DNA from: Chromatiales bacterium
Lineage (GTDB): Bacteria > Pseudomonadota > Gammaproteobacteria > Chromatiales > Chromatiaceae
Direction: 5' to 3'
DNA length: 56,587 nt
NCBI GenBank assembly: GCA_028278145.1
Contig: JANQEV010000032.1
Location: forward strand, 1 to 56,587
In this document: one piece after another, positions 1 through 9,152 of the stretch
How the letters are laid out: each line of letters begins with the position of its first letter
Position numbering within the stretch: position 1 is the stretch's first letter
The notes under the pieces: model-generated
What the model was told of the DNA's origin: nothing
Database searches by the model: none
What the model saw: only the letters and a program-made list of their open reading frames with translations
Made by a program: the position numbers and the translations under genes

Positions 1-92
1 ATTGCAGAACTCTATGCTGACGTTTCATTCCAGATTTCCGTTTAAATTAGAAGCACATCAAACCATTCTCTTGGAGTGCATTTACCAGTAAA

Positions 93-1319
93 CTAGTCAT
101 CAACTCCGTCTCCCGCTACTGTATGGCGTAATTTCCACTCACCATCAACCAAGGCCCAGATATGCGGCGAACGGTGCTTGTCAACCGCCTCCTGGAATTC
201 ACTTTCTGTTATATCGATATACTCAAGAAACTCTTTAAAAAACTTGCCTGGGAACTCAGCATCATATTTTTTCACCAAATAGACTGCTTCTTCCCTGGTA
301 ATCTTATCGTTTCTGACCTCCTGCGCTGCATCGTAGGTTGCCCTACCAATTCCAAACTTGATCAATGTTGTGTAGTAATGGAAAGGATCTATCTTGTCAT
401 CGATACTACTGTACTTTGAGTAGCTCCCCTCAGTACGTTCGGTATTTGCCTGGAACCCGGTGTTTTCTACTGCATAGTAGTAACACTCCTGTGGATCCCA
501 CTTTAGGTAATAACCAAGGTAATGCACCTCTACCCCTGCATCGATAAGGTCCTGCTTATTGGGTGGGATATATGGGGCAAAATCATCTTTCTGAAACTCA
601 CCGGTTGCAATATAGTCTTGCATCGGAATACCGCCAAGCTTTATATCCATGGCATCTTCCGCTGAAAAGAAATCCATATCCATTATTGGATTACGATTTT
701 CCTCTATGGCATTTCCATACTCAGCCTGATTCTCACCATACATCACCAACTTCACACCAAATCGTTTTGCCATGGCAGGACCGATAATGCGCTGCCCGAC
801 AATAAAGGGTTGAAAAGGATGCAGCAGGTTTAGAAAGGCATTCCTTGTCATCAACCTATGCAGCTTCCCGTTTGGCGTATACAGGATATTGTCTAAACCA
901 CCAACATGCATCCAATTCTGCATATTTTTCCACCCGATATCTGTATACAGGTGTGGCGCCCATGTCACAGTAAGCGGGTTCATTCCATATTTATACTTCA
1001 AGATATGCGCTGTATATGCGCTGTCTTTACCACCACTTCCCGGGACAACAACGTCATAGGATCCATCTTTGCTTTTAAATCTTGAGAGCAGCTGTTTAAG
1101 CTTGTCTTCACGTGAGCTCCAATCGATACCGGTCTCTTTTTGTTCATGATATATACAGGCGGAACAAACACTGTCTTCCGTGAAGTTGATTACCTTCTTT
1201 TTTTCACCCTTATCACTCATAAACTCGACAGTCGAGCTTGGGCGCTGATTGGATATCACGCATTTTTTGCAGAACTTCACCTCACCGGGAAGCCCGTAAT
1301 ACGCCTCTAGTTTATCCAT
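93..1319 (-). CDS. N-acetyl sugar amidotransferase (WbpG/PseA-like), nonulosonate acetamidino formation
   Basis: Probable ATP-dependent amidotransferase that turns an N-acetyl group of a nucleotide or nonulosonic sugar into an acetamidino group, using ammonia delivered by the HisH/HisF-like pair encoded just upstream. Seen: two CxxC zinc-type pairs near residues 17-20 and 52-55, and a PP-loop ATP-pyrophosphatase motif SGGKDS near residue 95. About 408 residues, the usual size of this family. The start chosen is the ATG that overlaps the hisH stop by one base (TGATG); an in-frame TTG sits one codon upstream. It is the last gene of a six-gene minus-strand operon. The family function is known from P. 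aeruginosa WbpG and the Campylobacter pseudaminic/legionaminic amidotransferases. The exact sugar substrate here is inferred from the sialic-acid-like neighbours. Confidence 0.88.
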   Translation of the reverse strand: MDKLEAYYGLPGEVKFCKKCVISNQRPSSTVEFMSDKGEKKKVINFTEDSVCSACIYHEQKETGIDWSSREDKLKQLLSRFKSKDGSYDVVVPGSGGKDSAYTAHILKYKYGMNPLTVTWAPHLYTDIGWKNMQNWMHVGGLDNILYTPNGKLHRLMTRNAFLNLLHPFQPFIVGQRIIGPAMAKRFGVKLVMYGENQAEYGNAIEENRNPIMDMDFFSAEDAMDIKLGGIPMQDYIATGEFQKDDFAPYIPPNKQDLIDAGVEVHYLGYYLKWDPQECYYYAVENTGFQANTERTEGSYSKYSSIDDKIDPFHYYTTLIKFGIGRATYDAAQEVRNDKITREEAVYLVKKYDAEFPGKFFKEFLEYIDITESEFQEAVDKHRSPHIWALVDGEWKLRHTVAGDGVDD

Positions 1320-1966
1320 CAATTATTCCTTTGTGCCAATTGTGTAAAATTCTCTAGTATGTTCAGCCCTGGACCCGCACTTTTTTCTGGATGAAACTGA
1401 CAGCCATAAACATTCCCCTGTTTAACCGAGGAACAGAACTCACTCCCAGAATATTGAGTTTTTGATAACACATTATCACTATCTAATGGCTCGGCAACAA
1501 AGCTGTGAACAAAATACATAACCTCCTTGCTGTTTGTACTGTGAAATATTGTATCCTCCCAGTCACATGCATCAGGTCTGACTATTTCACTCCAGCCGAC
1601 ATGGGGTAGTTTTTCATGTGATAGCTCAACATTCAGCTTAACAACACGTCCTTGGATAAAACCTAAACCATCGGTCTTACCAAATTCTTCACCTTCACTC
1701 ATAAGTAACTGCATACCTAGACAAATACCAAGTAACGGTTTGTCTGTATCTTTGAATGCATGAAGTACTCCTACAAGATCATGTTCCTGCAGTTTTTGCA
1801 TGCCATGTGGAAATGAGCCAACACCTGGCAATACACAAGCATCCGCCTGCATTATCACCGCCTCATCATTTGACAACAAAACATTGGCACCAACCTTATT
1901 GAGGGCATTCACAATACTTCGGACATTACCAAGCCCATAATCCAACACCACAACTGTTGGTTTCAT
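1319..1966 (-). CDS. hisH: HisH-like glutamine amidotransferase subunit of the sugar amidation system
   Basis: Class I glutaminase of about 215 residues that releases ammonia from glutamine. Seen: nucleophile motif GICLGMQLL around residue 80 and the His-Glu of the triad in CQFHPEKS near residue 190. The ATG overlaps the hisF stop by four bases (ATGA), and its own stop overlaps the next gene, so translation is coupled. No other his gene is near, and both neighbours are sugar genes. I therefore read it as the paralogue that feeds a WbpG-type amidotransferase (like HisH2 of O-antigen clusters), not as histidine biosynthesis. Family call is secure; pathway call is by context. Confidence 0.88.
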   Translation of the reverse strand: MKPTVVVLDYGLGNVRSIVNALNKVGANVLLSNDEAVIMQADACVLPGVGSFPHGMQKLQEHDLVGVLHAFKDTDKPLLGICLGMQLLMSEGEEFGKTDGLGFIQGRVVKLNVELSHEKLPHVGWSEIVRPDACDWEDTIFHSTNSKEVMYFVHSFVAEPLDSDNVLSKTQYSGSEFCSSVKQGNVYGCQFHPEKSAGPGLNILENFTQLAQRNN

Positions 1967-2721
1967 ATGCGAACCCTCACTCCAGCATCTGCTAACGCAT
2001 CCTTTACATCCCTAATCCCTGCCAGGTCGTAATGCAAGAGAGATCCCAAGGCGACGGCATCAGCATGCGCAGCTTGTGACAGATCAACCACATCTTTCAC
2101 ATTACCTGCACCACCGCTCACGATAACCGGTATTGATATACGCGCAGACACACCCTGCACCAGCTCCAGATCAAAACCCTTCTTGGTCCCATCCTGATCA
2201 ACTGAAGTCAGCAATATTTCGCCAGCACCTAATCCTTCCAGCTCCTGCACCCATGCAAAAACATCTTTCCCGCTAGGCTCACGACCATTATCTGTATAGG
2301 CTTCCCAGCCATGATCTTGTTTTTTTGCCACAACCGAAGCGACAATACATTGCGCACCAAACACTTGGGATGCTTCCGAAATAAACCCTGGATCCTTGAC
2401 AGCCTGGGTATTGATTGCGACCTTATCTGCACCTGCGTTTAATGCCTTCTGTATGTCGGCCAACGTGCGTATACCACCACCTACTGTAATTGGCACAAAT
2501 ACATCATCACATGCCTTTTCAATAATATGCGACAGGCTGTTCCGGTCATAATAGGCAGCTACTGCATCTATAAACAAAATCTCATCGATACCACTCTCGT
2601 AGTATCTTCGTGCCATTTCATTTGGATCACCTATTTTTCTTAGACCCTCAAGGTGAATACCTTTTATAACGTATTCGTTCTTGACATCGAGTCTTGCAAT
2701 TACTCTAACCCTAGCCATCAT
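1963..2721 (-). CDS. hisF: HisF-like cyclase-fold subunit, paralogue for sugar amidation
   Basis: TIM-barrel protein of 252 residues of the HisF family; partner and probable ammonia channel for the HisH-like subunit. Seen: N-terminal strand ARLDVKN keeps the first catalytic Asp of HisF, and the C-terminal phosphate-binding GGAG and second half (GAGEILLTSVDQDGTK) are well kept. The second catalytic Asp of true HisF, in the family pattern VVAIDAKR, is a Val here (VASVVAKK, near residue 127-130). That argues against imidazole glycerol phosphate cyclisation and for a dedicated sugar-amidation paralogue. Two tandem ATG codons occur at the start; the first is used here. There is a 45-base gap to neuA upstream. 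Confidence 0.86.
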   Translation of the reverse strand: MMARVRVIARLDVKNEYVIKGIHLEGLRKIGDPNEMARRYYESGIDEILFIDAVAAYYDRNSLSHIIEKACDDVFVPITVGGGIRTLADIQKALNAGADKVAINTQAVKDPGFISEASQVFGAQCIVASVVAKKQDHGWEAYTDNGREPSGKDVFAWVQELEGLGAGEILLTSVDQDGTKKGFDLELVQGVSARISIPVIVSGGAGNVKDVVDLSQAAHADAVALGSLLHYDLAGIRDVKDALADAGVRVRI

Positions 2722-2766
2722 TAAACTCAGAATCTTACTCGTGTATATGACATATACTTTTTCGGC

Positions 2767-3453
2767 TCATATCATCTGATTTACCAAACACTCTGCATAC
2801 AACCAATCAGTGTTGTCATCAATATCTAAATTGGATGGTCCAAACATCTCATATGCCATGGCTTCTGGAACATTGTAACTTCCAGCTTTTTTCAGGAAAT
2901 CAATACTTGAAAAATAGAGCGCACCATTGTACTCAAACGCTTCAGGCATATCCTGTCTTCTTAGTTGATCTTTAGTTGGAAAAAATGATTTCAGATACGG
3001 ACCATCCAACTCATACATAAAAGCAGGATGCTTTTTCAAGCGCGCGACCGACACCATCATTTTCCCGCCTTGATCTATGCATGATTCAATGATGCCATCA
3101 ATATCTTCGGCCTTTCGGAAAGGTGATGTAGGTTGTAACAAGAGGAGATAATCATATGTTTCGCCAATCGACTTGAGCGCATGAAATATGACTTCCATGT
3201 GACCTGTATCATCTTGAGCAAGTTCAGCAGGTCGGATGAATGGAACTTCGCAACCAGATCGTTCGGCAACCGCAATTATCTCACTATCATCTGAAGACAA
3301 TACCAGCCGGTCTACGTACTTGCTTTTTAACGCAGCATCTATAGTCCAACTAATCAGTGGCCTTCCACCCAACAACTTCACATTCTTTTTTGGGATACCT
3401 TTTGAGCCACCCCTGGCTGTAACCAACCCAAGAATTGTTCTGTTTTTATACAT
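2767..3453 (-). CDS. neuA: CMP-nonulosonate (CMP-sialate/legionaminate) synthetase
   Basis: Cytidylyltransferase that activates a nonulosonic acid with CTP. Seen: N-terminal nucleotide-binding signature TARGGSKGIPKKN at residues about 13-25, followed by GGRPLISWTI, and the LLLQPTSPFR strand near residue 105, all typical of the NeuA/LegF/PseF family. Length of 228 residues is normal. It lies two bases after neuC and before the hisF-like gene. LegF (legionaminate) fits best because the cluster has a NeuC-type epimerase and a NeuB synthase. Sequence reading alone cannot fully separate LegF from NeuA. Confidence 0.9.
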   Translation of the reverse strand: MYKNRTILGLVTARGGSKGIPKKNVKLLGGRPLISWTIDAALKSKYVDRLVLSSDDSEIIAVAERSGCEVPFIRPAELAQDDTGHMEVIFHALKSIGETYDYLLLLQPTSPFRKAEDIDGIIESCIDQGGKMMVSVARLKKHPAFMYELDGPYLKSFFPTKDQLRRQDMPEAFEYNGALYFSSIDFLKKAGSYNVPEAMAYEMFGPSNLDIDDNTDWLYAECLVNQMI

Positions 3454-3455
3454 TG

Positions 3456-4580
3456 TTATAGTAGGTCTTTAAACTGCTTTTGCTTATCAACATTCCAAAC
3501 GCCATTATTCATGGCCTGCATAAATTTTTCTGCACTATCCCCTGTTCCGGAATATCTATAGGATGGAAAAACAGGATGGTCAACTACAGAAGATAACCCA
3601 TGTAAAATCCTTTCTTTATCAAACGGCACATCCACAATGCTGTCATGCTTAAACCTGTTCTGCTGTCTAGTTCCTATATTTATAGTTGGAACACCATAAA
3701 CCGGCGCCTCATGAATACCGGCACTTGAATTTCCAATAATATAATTGGCATGTTTTAGGAAAGACAAAAAGTACTCAAAGCGTACTGATGGAAAAACCCG
3801 GATATTTTTGTTATTTCGCAACCGCTTATATGCAAAAAATATCGACTCCGTGCCAGCATCATTATTCGGATAAATGAGAATGTATTTATCTTTACTTTCA
3901 ATCAAGGCATCGACAAAAATATGTGCATGCTCCAACTGCTCATCCTGCTCTGTTGTTACCGGATGCAACATTGCAACTGCATACTCATCAAATGAAACTT
4001 GGTAACGTTCCTTAGTCTCCTCCAGGCCAGGCAAATTATCCGATAACATAACATCCACATCGGGAGAGCCGATCACATAGATCGAGTTTGGATCCTCTCC
4101 TAGCTGCTTAAGCCGTCTTTTTGCAGCATCATTAACCACAAAGTGGATATGTGACAACTTTGAGATCGCATGCCGCATGAGCTCATCTACAGTGCCTGAG
4201 ATTTCCCCGCCTTCAATGTGTGCCACTAGAATATTACGCAAGGCACCCACCGTAGCCCCCGCCAGTGCTTCCACACGATCTCCATGCACCACAATCAGGT
4301 CAACACTGTTTTCATGTAGATAACGACTCAATCCAATTACGGTATTGGCAAGCACCACCTCCATATTTTCCCCTTCCACCTGATTCATGAAGGTAAACAG
4401 GTTATCAAAACCAGATTTCGGTATCTCAGAGATAGTACCGCCATATTTCGAGAGCATATGCATACCAGTACCGAATATCTGATACTCAAAATCCGGAGAA
4501 TCCTTGACAGCAATAATCAGGGATTTCAGCTTGCCGAAATCCGCCCTTGTTCCGGTAATGAATAGGATCTTTTTCTTCAT
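3456..4580 (-). CDS. neuC: UDP-N-acetylglucosamine-type 2-epimerase (hydrolysing), NeuC/LegG family
   Basis: Removes the nucleotide while epimerising C2, giving the free mannosamine-type sugar used by NeuB. Seen: the N-terminal TGTRADFGKLKSL signature (residues about 9-21), the central HGDRVEALAGA stretch and the C-terminal NSSAGIHEAP nucleotide-binding motif. 374 residues is the usual size. The stop lies two bases before neuA, and the start abuts the neuB stop directly, so the three genes are a tight unit. In legionaminate clusters this step (LegG) acts on a 2,4-diacetamido sugar. Which substrate is used here cannot be read from the sequence. Confidence 0.9.
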   Translation of the reverse strand: MKKKILFITGTRADFGKLKSLIIAVKDSPDFEYQIFGTGMHMLSKYGGTISEIPKSGFDNLFTFMNQVEGENMEVVLANTVIGLSRYLHENSVDLIVVHGDRVEALAGATVGALRNILVAHIEGGEISGTVDELMRHAISKLSHIHFVVNDAAKRRLKQLGEDPNSIYVIGSPDVDVMLSDNLPGLEETKERYQVSFDEYAVAMLHPVTTEQDEQLEHAHIFVDALIESKDKYILIYPNNDAGTESIFFAYKRLRNNKNIRVFPSVRFEYFLSFLKHANYIIGNSSAGIHEAPVYGVPTINIGTRQQNRFKHDSIVDVPFDKERILHGLSSVVDHPVFPSYRYSGTGDSAEKFMQAMNNGVWNVDKQKQFKDLL

Positions 4581-5627
4581 CTATTCAATGTCTTTCCAAT
4601 CCAGATGCTCATCTTTGTCAATTTTCCGACTCGCTTGCTTTCCTAGCAGTGACTCGAAATATTCTGCCTTAATCTCTCCTGTACCTGGTCTTTTGACCCA
4701 TACATTCTCTTTTGTCAGTAGCTCACCTTTCTCAATATCCCTTATGGCCACAACGGTCGAAAACGCAAAATCCCTGGTAACCTGTTCCTCTTCAAGGAGC
4801 ACCGACTTAGATCCACCGCGCTCCTGCGCCAGAACTCTACTGGCAAAGATCAATTCCCTTGCTTCATCTCCATCCATAGAGCATGCAATATCCGGACCAT
4901 TCCTCTGTTTAGAGTCGGTAAAATGCCTTTCCAATATGGACGCCCCAAGGGCCACTGCACCAAGACAGGCCAGATTATTGGTGGTGTGGTCAGACAAACC
5001 AACCACCGCATCTGGAAACGCCCCCTCCAGATCGGTCATAGCCCCCAAACGGACCAGCTCTGGTGGCGTTGGATACAGATTCGTCGTATGCAACAAGGCA
5101 AAGGGAATTGAGTGTTTTCTAAAAATAGCCACCGCCTTAGCAACACTTTCCAGATCATTCATACCGGTACTTAAAATGATCGGTTTATTGAATGATGACA
5201 TGTATTCAAGCAGCGGATAGTTATTACATTCACCAGATCCTACTTTAAACGCTGGCACATCAAATTTAACCAAACGATCTACCGCAGCCCGGGAAAACGG
5301 CGTGCTGATAAAGATCCCTCCCTTGGATTCAACATACTCCATCAACTCTTTTTCATCGTCCTCATTTAACGCACATCGTTCCATAATTTCGTATATAGAA
5401 ACATTTGCGTTCCCCGGGATGGTTTTTTTGGCGGCACTACTCATTTCATCGGAAACGATGTGCGTCTGATGCTTAACAAGCTCTACTCCGGCCATTATGG
5501 CTGCGTCTACCATCTCCTTGGCAGTCTCGAGAGAACCCTCATGATTGATCCCTATCTCCGCTATGACAACAGGATCATATTCATAGCCAACTTTTCTACC
5601 TGAAATTTCGATTACCGGTTTACGCAT
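4581..5627 (-). CDS. neuB: Nonulosonic acid synthase (N-acetylneuraminate/legionaminate synthase)
   Basis: Condenses phosphoenolpyruvate with a mannosamine-type sugar to make a sialic-acid-like nine-carbon acid. Seen: AEIGINHEGSLETAKEM near residue 20, VKHQTH metal/substrate strand, FKVGSGECNN and VGLSDHT motifs of the TIM barrel, then a C-terminal SAF (antifreeze-like) domain over the last 60 or so residues (VAIRDIEKGELLTKENVWVKRPG). I start at the ATG that gives the usual N-terminus MRKPVIEI (about 348 residues). An in-frame GTG three codons and a TTG 13 codons upstream extend the frame but have poor spacing to a ribosome site. It is the first gene of the operon. Confidence 0.9.
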   Translation of the reverse strand: MRKPVIEISGRKVGYEYDPVVIAEIGINHEGSLETAKEMVDAAIMAGVELVKHQTHIVSDEMSSAAKKTIPGNANVSIYEIMERCALNEDDEKELMEYVESKGGIFISTPFSRAAVDRLVKFDVPAFKVGSGECNNYPLLEYMSSFNKPIILSTGMNDLESVAKAVAIFRKHSIPFALLHTTNLYPTPPELVRLGAMTDLEGAFPDAVVGLSDHTTNNLACLGAVALGASILERHFTDSKQRNGPDIACSMDGDEARELIFASRVLAQERGGSKSVLLEEEQVTRDFAFSTVVAIRDIEKGELLTKENVWVKRPGTGEIKAEYFESLLGKQASRKIDKDEHLDWKDIE

Positions 5628-6127
5628 TTTTCTCACTTTGTAGACGACATCCTGAAGCCGTTGCAACTTCCTGACAGAGAACTAGGCTGATTATAGTTCA
5701 ATAAATATACCCCATATCCTGTCCTATCGGCATTGCAAGAATAGGGAAGAACAACAACACCTTGTACCTATTATTTACTCACACCCTATCATCCTGGCGA
5801 CAGAGATGATAGGAGATCGCCACAGCAGATATTTATCGTAGATAGTGGGTCCACAATGAAGGCATTCATGGGCGATACAATCCAGGACAAACCAGCCTTG
5901 TTAAACCATATTCAGCACTGGCAACCCTGCCTTGTTGGATACATTCACTCTGGCTATTAGCATCCAGCCTCATACCTCACTTCCAACAGGTTGTCGTTTT
6001 TTTGTGCAGCAATATAGCCCAGATACAGTGGAGCGAGATTCAGTGATCAGTTGCCCACGGCTATCTGCCGGATTACTGCCTTTGGCGTTCATTCGGGTTA
6101 ATCACTCTTTTCACCCGGTGGTGGAAT
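5628..6127. other. Intergenic region between the divergent nonulosonate operon and ypjD-like gene
   Basis: About 500 bases with no convincing gene. On the minus strand, towards neuB, there is a TATAAT box at 5695-5690 with a poor -35. Further up, a GCCGATAG box (minus, 5734-5727 region) resembles a sigma-28 -10 but lacks a matching -35. A plus-strand open frame beginning at 5932 overlaps the ypjD-like start and shows no family features. Confidence 0.4.
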
Positions 6128-6967
6128 ATGCGATTATTCCTCTCCATGACTACAACAATCGCAGCATTCCTTACCATCACCTGCTACGCCGCTGCAGGTG
6201 CGCTCATCAGTATCCGACTCTTCAAAGAGCAGGGCAGTAAAAAGCCAGCCAGGGCTACCGGCATTGGGTTGGGACTAGCCGGGGTAATCCTGCATACCTA
6301 CGTATTATCGCAAAACATACTCATAGAGGGAGGAATCAACCTGGGATTCTTCACTGCGGGCTCCCTGGTGATGTGGATCATACTAGTCCTACTGATGCTC
6401 TCAGCACTAACCAAACCGGTGGAGAATCTTGGCGTTGCACTACTACCCATGGCGATTGTTGCCCTGGGCCTGGAACTCTATTATCCAGCGACCCACTTCC
6501 TACCCCAAGACTCTGCCTGGGGTTTAAGGACACACGTACTCATCTCTTTACTTGCCTACAGCCTGTTCACCCTAGCCAGCGTTCAGGCAATATTACTTTC
6601 GATTCAGGATCATCATCTACGCCATCGTCATCCAGGAGGATTTATCCGCGCCCTGCCTCCACTCCAGACCATGGAGGCACTGCTGTTCGAGATGATCGGC
6701 CTGGGATTTGTGCTGCTCACCTTTGCCCTGGTCAGTGGCTTTGTCTTCCTGGATGATATCTTTGCCCAGCGCATGGTGCACAAGACCATACTTTCGATAA
6801 TAGCCTGGCTGGTATTCGGAACACTGCTCTGGGGACGTTTCAGATATGGCTGGCGTGGGCAGAAGGCTTTGACCTGGACCATGGTTGGTTTTGTGGTACT
6901 GGCTCTAGCCTATTTCGGCAGCAAGTTTGTACTCGAACTCATGCTGGGAAACCAAAATCCAGTCTGA
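6128..6967 (+). CDS. ypjD: YpjD/CcsA-family inner membrane protein (cytochrome c assembly-like)
   Basis: Integral membrane protein of about 279 residues with roughly eight hydrophobic segments. It belongs to the CcmC/CcsA-like cytochrome c assembly protein superfamily, of which E. coli YpjD is a small member; its role is not well defined. Seen: the LLSIQDHHLRHR and ALPPLQTMEALLFEM region, then a C-terminal block ending YGWRGQKA and LALAYFGSK, which closely resembles YpjD. The start at 6128 has a GGTGG site eight bases upstream; an ATG six codons later is a fallback. In many gammaproteobacteria ypjD neighbours ffh; here it sits between the sugar operon and fliT. Confidence 0.85.
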   Translation: MRLFLSMTTTIAAFLTITCYAAAGALISIRLFKEQGSKKPARATGIGLGLAGVILHTYVLSQNILIEGGINLGFFTAGSLVMWIILVLLMLSALTKPVENLGVALLPMAIVALGLELYYPATHFLPQDSAWGLRTHVLISLLAYSLFTLASVQAILLSIQDHHLRHRHPGGFIRALPPLQTMEALLFEMIGLGFVLLTFALVSGFVFLDDIFAQRMVHKTILSIIAWLVFGTLLWGRFRYGWRGQKALTWTMVGFVVLALAYFGSKFVLELMLGNQNPV

Positions 6968-6970
6968 TAA

Positions 6971-7306
6971 TCACTTACCAGTATTAACCTTATAGGCGGC
7001 AATGGCACTGCGCCCGGATGAGAGTTTATTCAACAGTTCTGCTGCCTCAGCCCGGCCCTCAGCAACAAGTTCCAGAAGTTCCTGATCCAACTTTTTGACC
7101 TGTTCCATTTGTTTTATCACAAACGGAACATCTTCTTGGGGATCTTCTAGAGGAAATACCTGCTCAACCAGAGTACGCCTCTGCTGTTCCAGTTGCACCA
7201 GTTGTTCCCACTCACCGGAACGAGCGCACTCAAGCATGGAGTTGGTTAATAGAACTATTTGATCAAGATCGGCAGCAACCTGGCTTGACGTTACTTTATC
7301 CGACAC
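6971..7306 (-). CDS. fliT: Flagellar export chaperone FliT-like protein
   Basis: Small helical protein (111 residues) expected to act as export chaperone for the FliD cap. Sequence similarity within FliT is low, so the call rests on size, the predicted coiled helices (residues about 10-100, rich in Leu, Glu and Gln) and its place directly after fliS. It starts with GTG and overlaps the fliS end by 11 bases, indicating translational coupling. It ends three bases from the convergent ypjD-like stop. Confidence 0.75.
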   Translation of the reverse strand: MSDKVTSSQVAADLDQIVLLTNSMLECARSGEWEQLVQLEQQRRTLVEQVFPLEDPQEDVPFVIKQMEQVKKLDQELLELVAEGRAEAAELLNKLSSGRSAIAAYKVNTGK

Positions 7307-7727
7307 TGGATGCAGGAGCTTCTGCTGAAGGGTTTTTCACATCAGCCGGCATAGAATCCCAGGCGCTCTTCACCTCTTTAAGCAGGGAAGAAACCTCATC
7401 CAAAATCTCCAAGTCATTCTCTTTATTGGCCTCAAGCAGACGCCGAATCATATAGTCATAGAGATTTTCCAGGTTGGCAGCTATCTCACCACCTGATTCA
7501 GTATCCAGACTGGCACTTAACCCCTGGATGATGGATATGGCCCAGGTAATGTTCTTGCCCTTCTCTGCATAATCATTACGCTCTATCTGTCCCCTGGCAA
7601 AGGCAATCTTATCCAACGCACCCTCAATCAACATCTGGATCAACCGATGCGGAGATGCATAAGAGGCCTCTGACCCAACAGCTACCTTCCCATATTGGTT
7701 CAATCCGCGTTTATGCATGGGACTCAT
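7296..7727 (-). CDS. fliS: Flagellar export chaperone FliS
   Basis: Cytoplasmic chaperone for flagellin; binds the flagellin C-terminus and prevents early polymerisation. Seen: conserved YGKVAV...SPHRLIQMLIEGALDKIAFARG near residues 12-45 and LYDYMIRRLLEAN around residue 90, the signature helices of FliS. Length of 143 residues is slightly over the usual 125-135 because of a Pro/Ala-rich tail. A GAGGAAG ribosome site precedes the ATG. It lies 14 bases after fliD and is coupled to fliT. Confidence 0.93.
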   Translation of the reverse strand: MSPMHKRGLNQYGKVAVGSEASYASPHRLIQMLIEGALDKIAFARGQIERNDYAEKGKNITWAISIIQGLSASLDTESGGEIAANLENLYDYMIRRLLEANKENDLEILDEVSSLLKEVKSAWDSMPADVKNPSAEAPASSVG

Positions 7728-7741
7728 TATTACTTCCTCAA

Positions 7742-9097
7742 TTAATTATCGCTATTTCCAGGAATAAGATTTGCCAACAGACTCAACTGCTGGTCTAGAA
7801 AACTACTGGTGGTTGATAAGTTAGTCATCAATGTATCCAAGGCACCATACTGGGCCCTATATCTGGCTTCTATTGTCTCCAAACGGAATTGTAGATCCAC
7901 CTGGGCATCTTGCACGTCATCAATTTGTGCATTTATGCCGTCTTCCTTGGCATCAATAAGGCCATCACTATCTATAATATTATCTAGTACTGCGCTTAAA
8001 CGAAATGCATAGCCCTGATCATCATCAGAGAACAATTCTGTTAAAGAGCTGAGATTAGCGCTTATGGCATTGTCGATTTCTGTAGAGTCAGTTGTCAGGG
8101 TTCCTTCCTTTGTAAAGGAGATACCTATCTCCGACAGGTAAGTGTAGCTACCCGTAAGTCCAGATGGTACCGTATTAAACACTGACCTAATCTGGTTCTG
8201 GATGGTACGAATAGAACTATCACCAGAAAGCGCTCCTGCGCTTAAGCTGGACAGGGATGACTGCAGCGTATTATATGCAGTAGCAAATGATTCTATGGCA
8301 CCACTTACGGCACCACTATTATGATTGATATTTAGATTTACAGCAGATGTACTGGTTTCAAGCAGTGTCAGTGTCACTCCACTAATAGCATCTGAAATTG
8401 TATTGGAGCTCCTGGTAACCGTGTAAGTATTATCAATCAGAATCTCAGCATCGGCAGCAGCTTTGGTCTGAGCCATTCCAAGAGGGTCGGCTATAGGTGA
8501 CCCGCCACTATCCTCAAAGGCAAGAGTCATGGTATTTGCTGTACCAGTACTGTCACTGGTCAGCGTAAGATAGAAGTTACTTGCATCTTCCTGTACCACA
8601 CTTGCAGTAACCCCGACATTATCTGATGCAGCATTGATAGCGGCTGAAATCTGATCCAAAGTCTTAGCGCCTATATCCACAGAGAATGTATCGGAACCGA
8701 TGGTGATCTTTATCTTATCACCAGAAGAGCCAACCGTGGTTGTATCAGAATCAGCAAAGGAGTTGGAACCCTGCTTCTGTGCCGTAGCCAGGCTGTTCAC
8801 CTTCACATCAAAGGTACCTTCTGCCGCAGAACTGCTGGCAGAAGCGGTAAATTTTGCCGTATCGGCAGAAGTTGCCGTAAATACATTGAAATCATCAGAT
8901 GAGCTCAAGGCATCTACAGCACTCTTGAATGCGGAGACGGCACTACTTAATTGGCCAATAGCACTCAGCTCAGCTATGTAGCCCGCCTCCTTGGTTTGAA
9001 GAGCGATAAGTGGCTGCTGTTCCAGGGCCATGAGTTGGTCAACAATGGAGTTGGCATCCAGTCCTGAACCAATTCCAAGTGCTGTTATAGTCGCCAT
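7742..9097 (-). CDS. fliD: Flagellar filament cap protein FliD
   Basis: Forms the cap at the filament tip that inserts flagellin subunits. Seen: N-terminal ITALGIGSGLDANSIVDQLM signature (residues 3-22) and the C-terminal coiled region ending around LSTTSSFLDQQLSLL; the middle (about residues 100-370) is variable, Ser/Thr/Ala-rich and includes a flagellin hook-IN-like stretch. 451 residues is normal. It is followed at once by fliS and fliT. A GGATGG site lies about eight bases before the ATG. Confidence 0.95.
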   Translation of the reverse strand: MATITALGIGSGLDANSIVDQLMALEQQPLIALQTKEAGYIAELSAIGQLSSAVSAFKSAVDALSSSDDFNVFTATSADTAKFTASASSSAAEGTFDVKVNSLATAQKQGSNSFADSDTTTVGSSGDKIKITIGSDTFSVDIGAKTLDQISAAINAASDNVGVTASVVQEDASNFYLTLTSDSTGTANTMTLAFEDSGGSPIADPLGMAQTKAAADAEILIDNTYTVTRSSNTISDAISGVTLTLLETSTSAVNLNINHNSGAVSGAIESFATAYNTLQSSLSSLSAGALSGDSSIRTIQNQIRSVFNTVPSGLTGSYTYLSEIGISFTKEGTLTTDSTEIDNAISANLSSLTELFSDDDQGYAFRLSAVLDNIIDSDGLIDAKEDGINAQIDDVQDAQVDLQFRLETIEARYRAQYGALDTLMTNLSTTSSFLDQQLSLLANLIPGNSDN

Positions 9098-9152
9098 TTC
9101 AGTACCATCCTAACCAAACTCATTAAATCAAAAAGATTTAATTTCCTAATTA

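Noticed and set aside
1319..2721. Histidine biosynthesis genes
   Set aside because: No other his genes, HisF lacks the second catalytic Asp, and the pair is coupled to a WbpG-type gene.
5900..5945. Sigma-54 promoter for ypjD (TGGCA...CCTTG)
   Set aside because: The GG and GC elements are not ten bases apart.
5932..6240. Plus-strand open frame of 102 codons before ypjD
   Set aside because: Overlaps the better supported ypjD start in another frame, has no ribosome site and no family feature.
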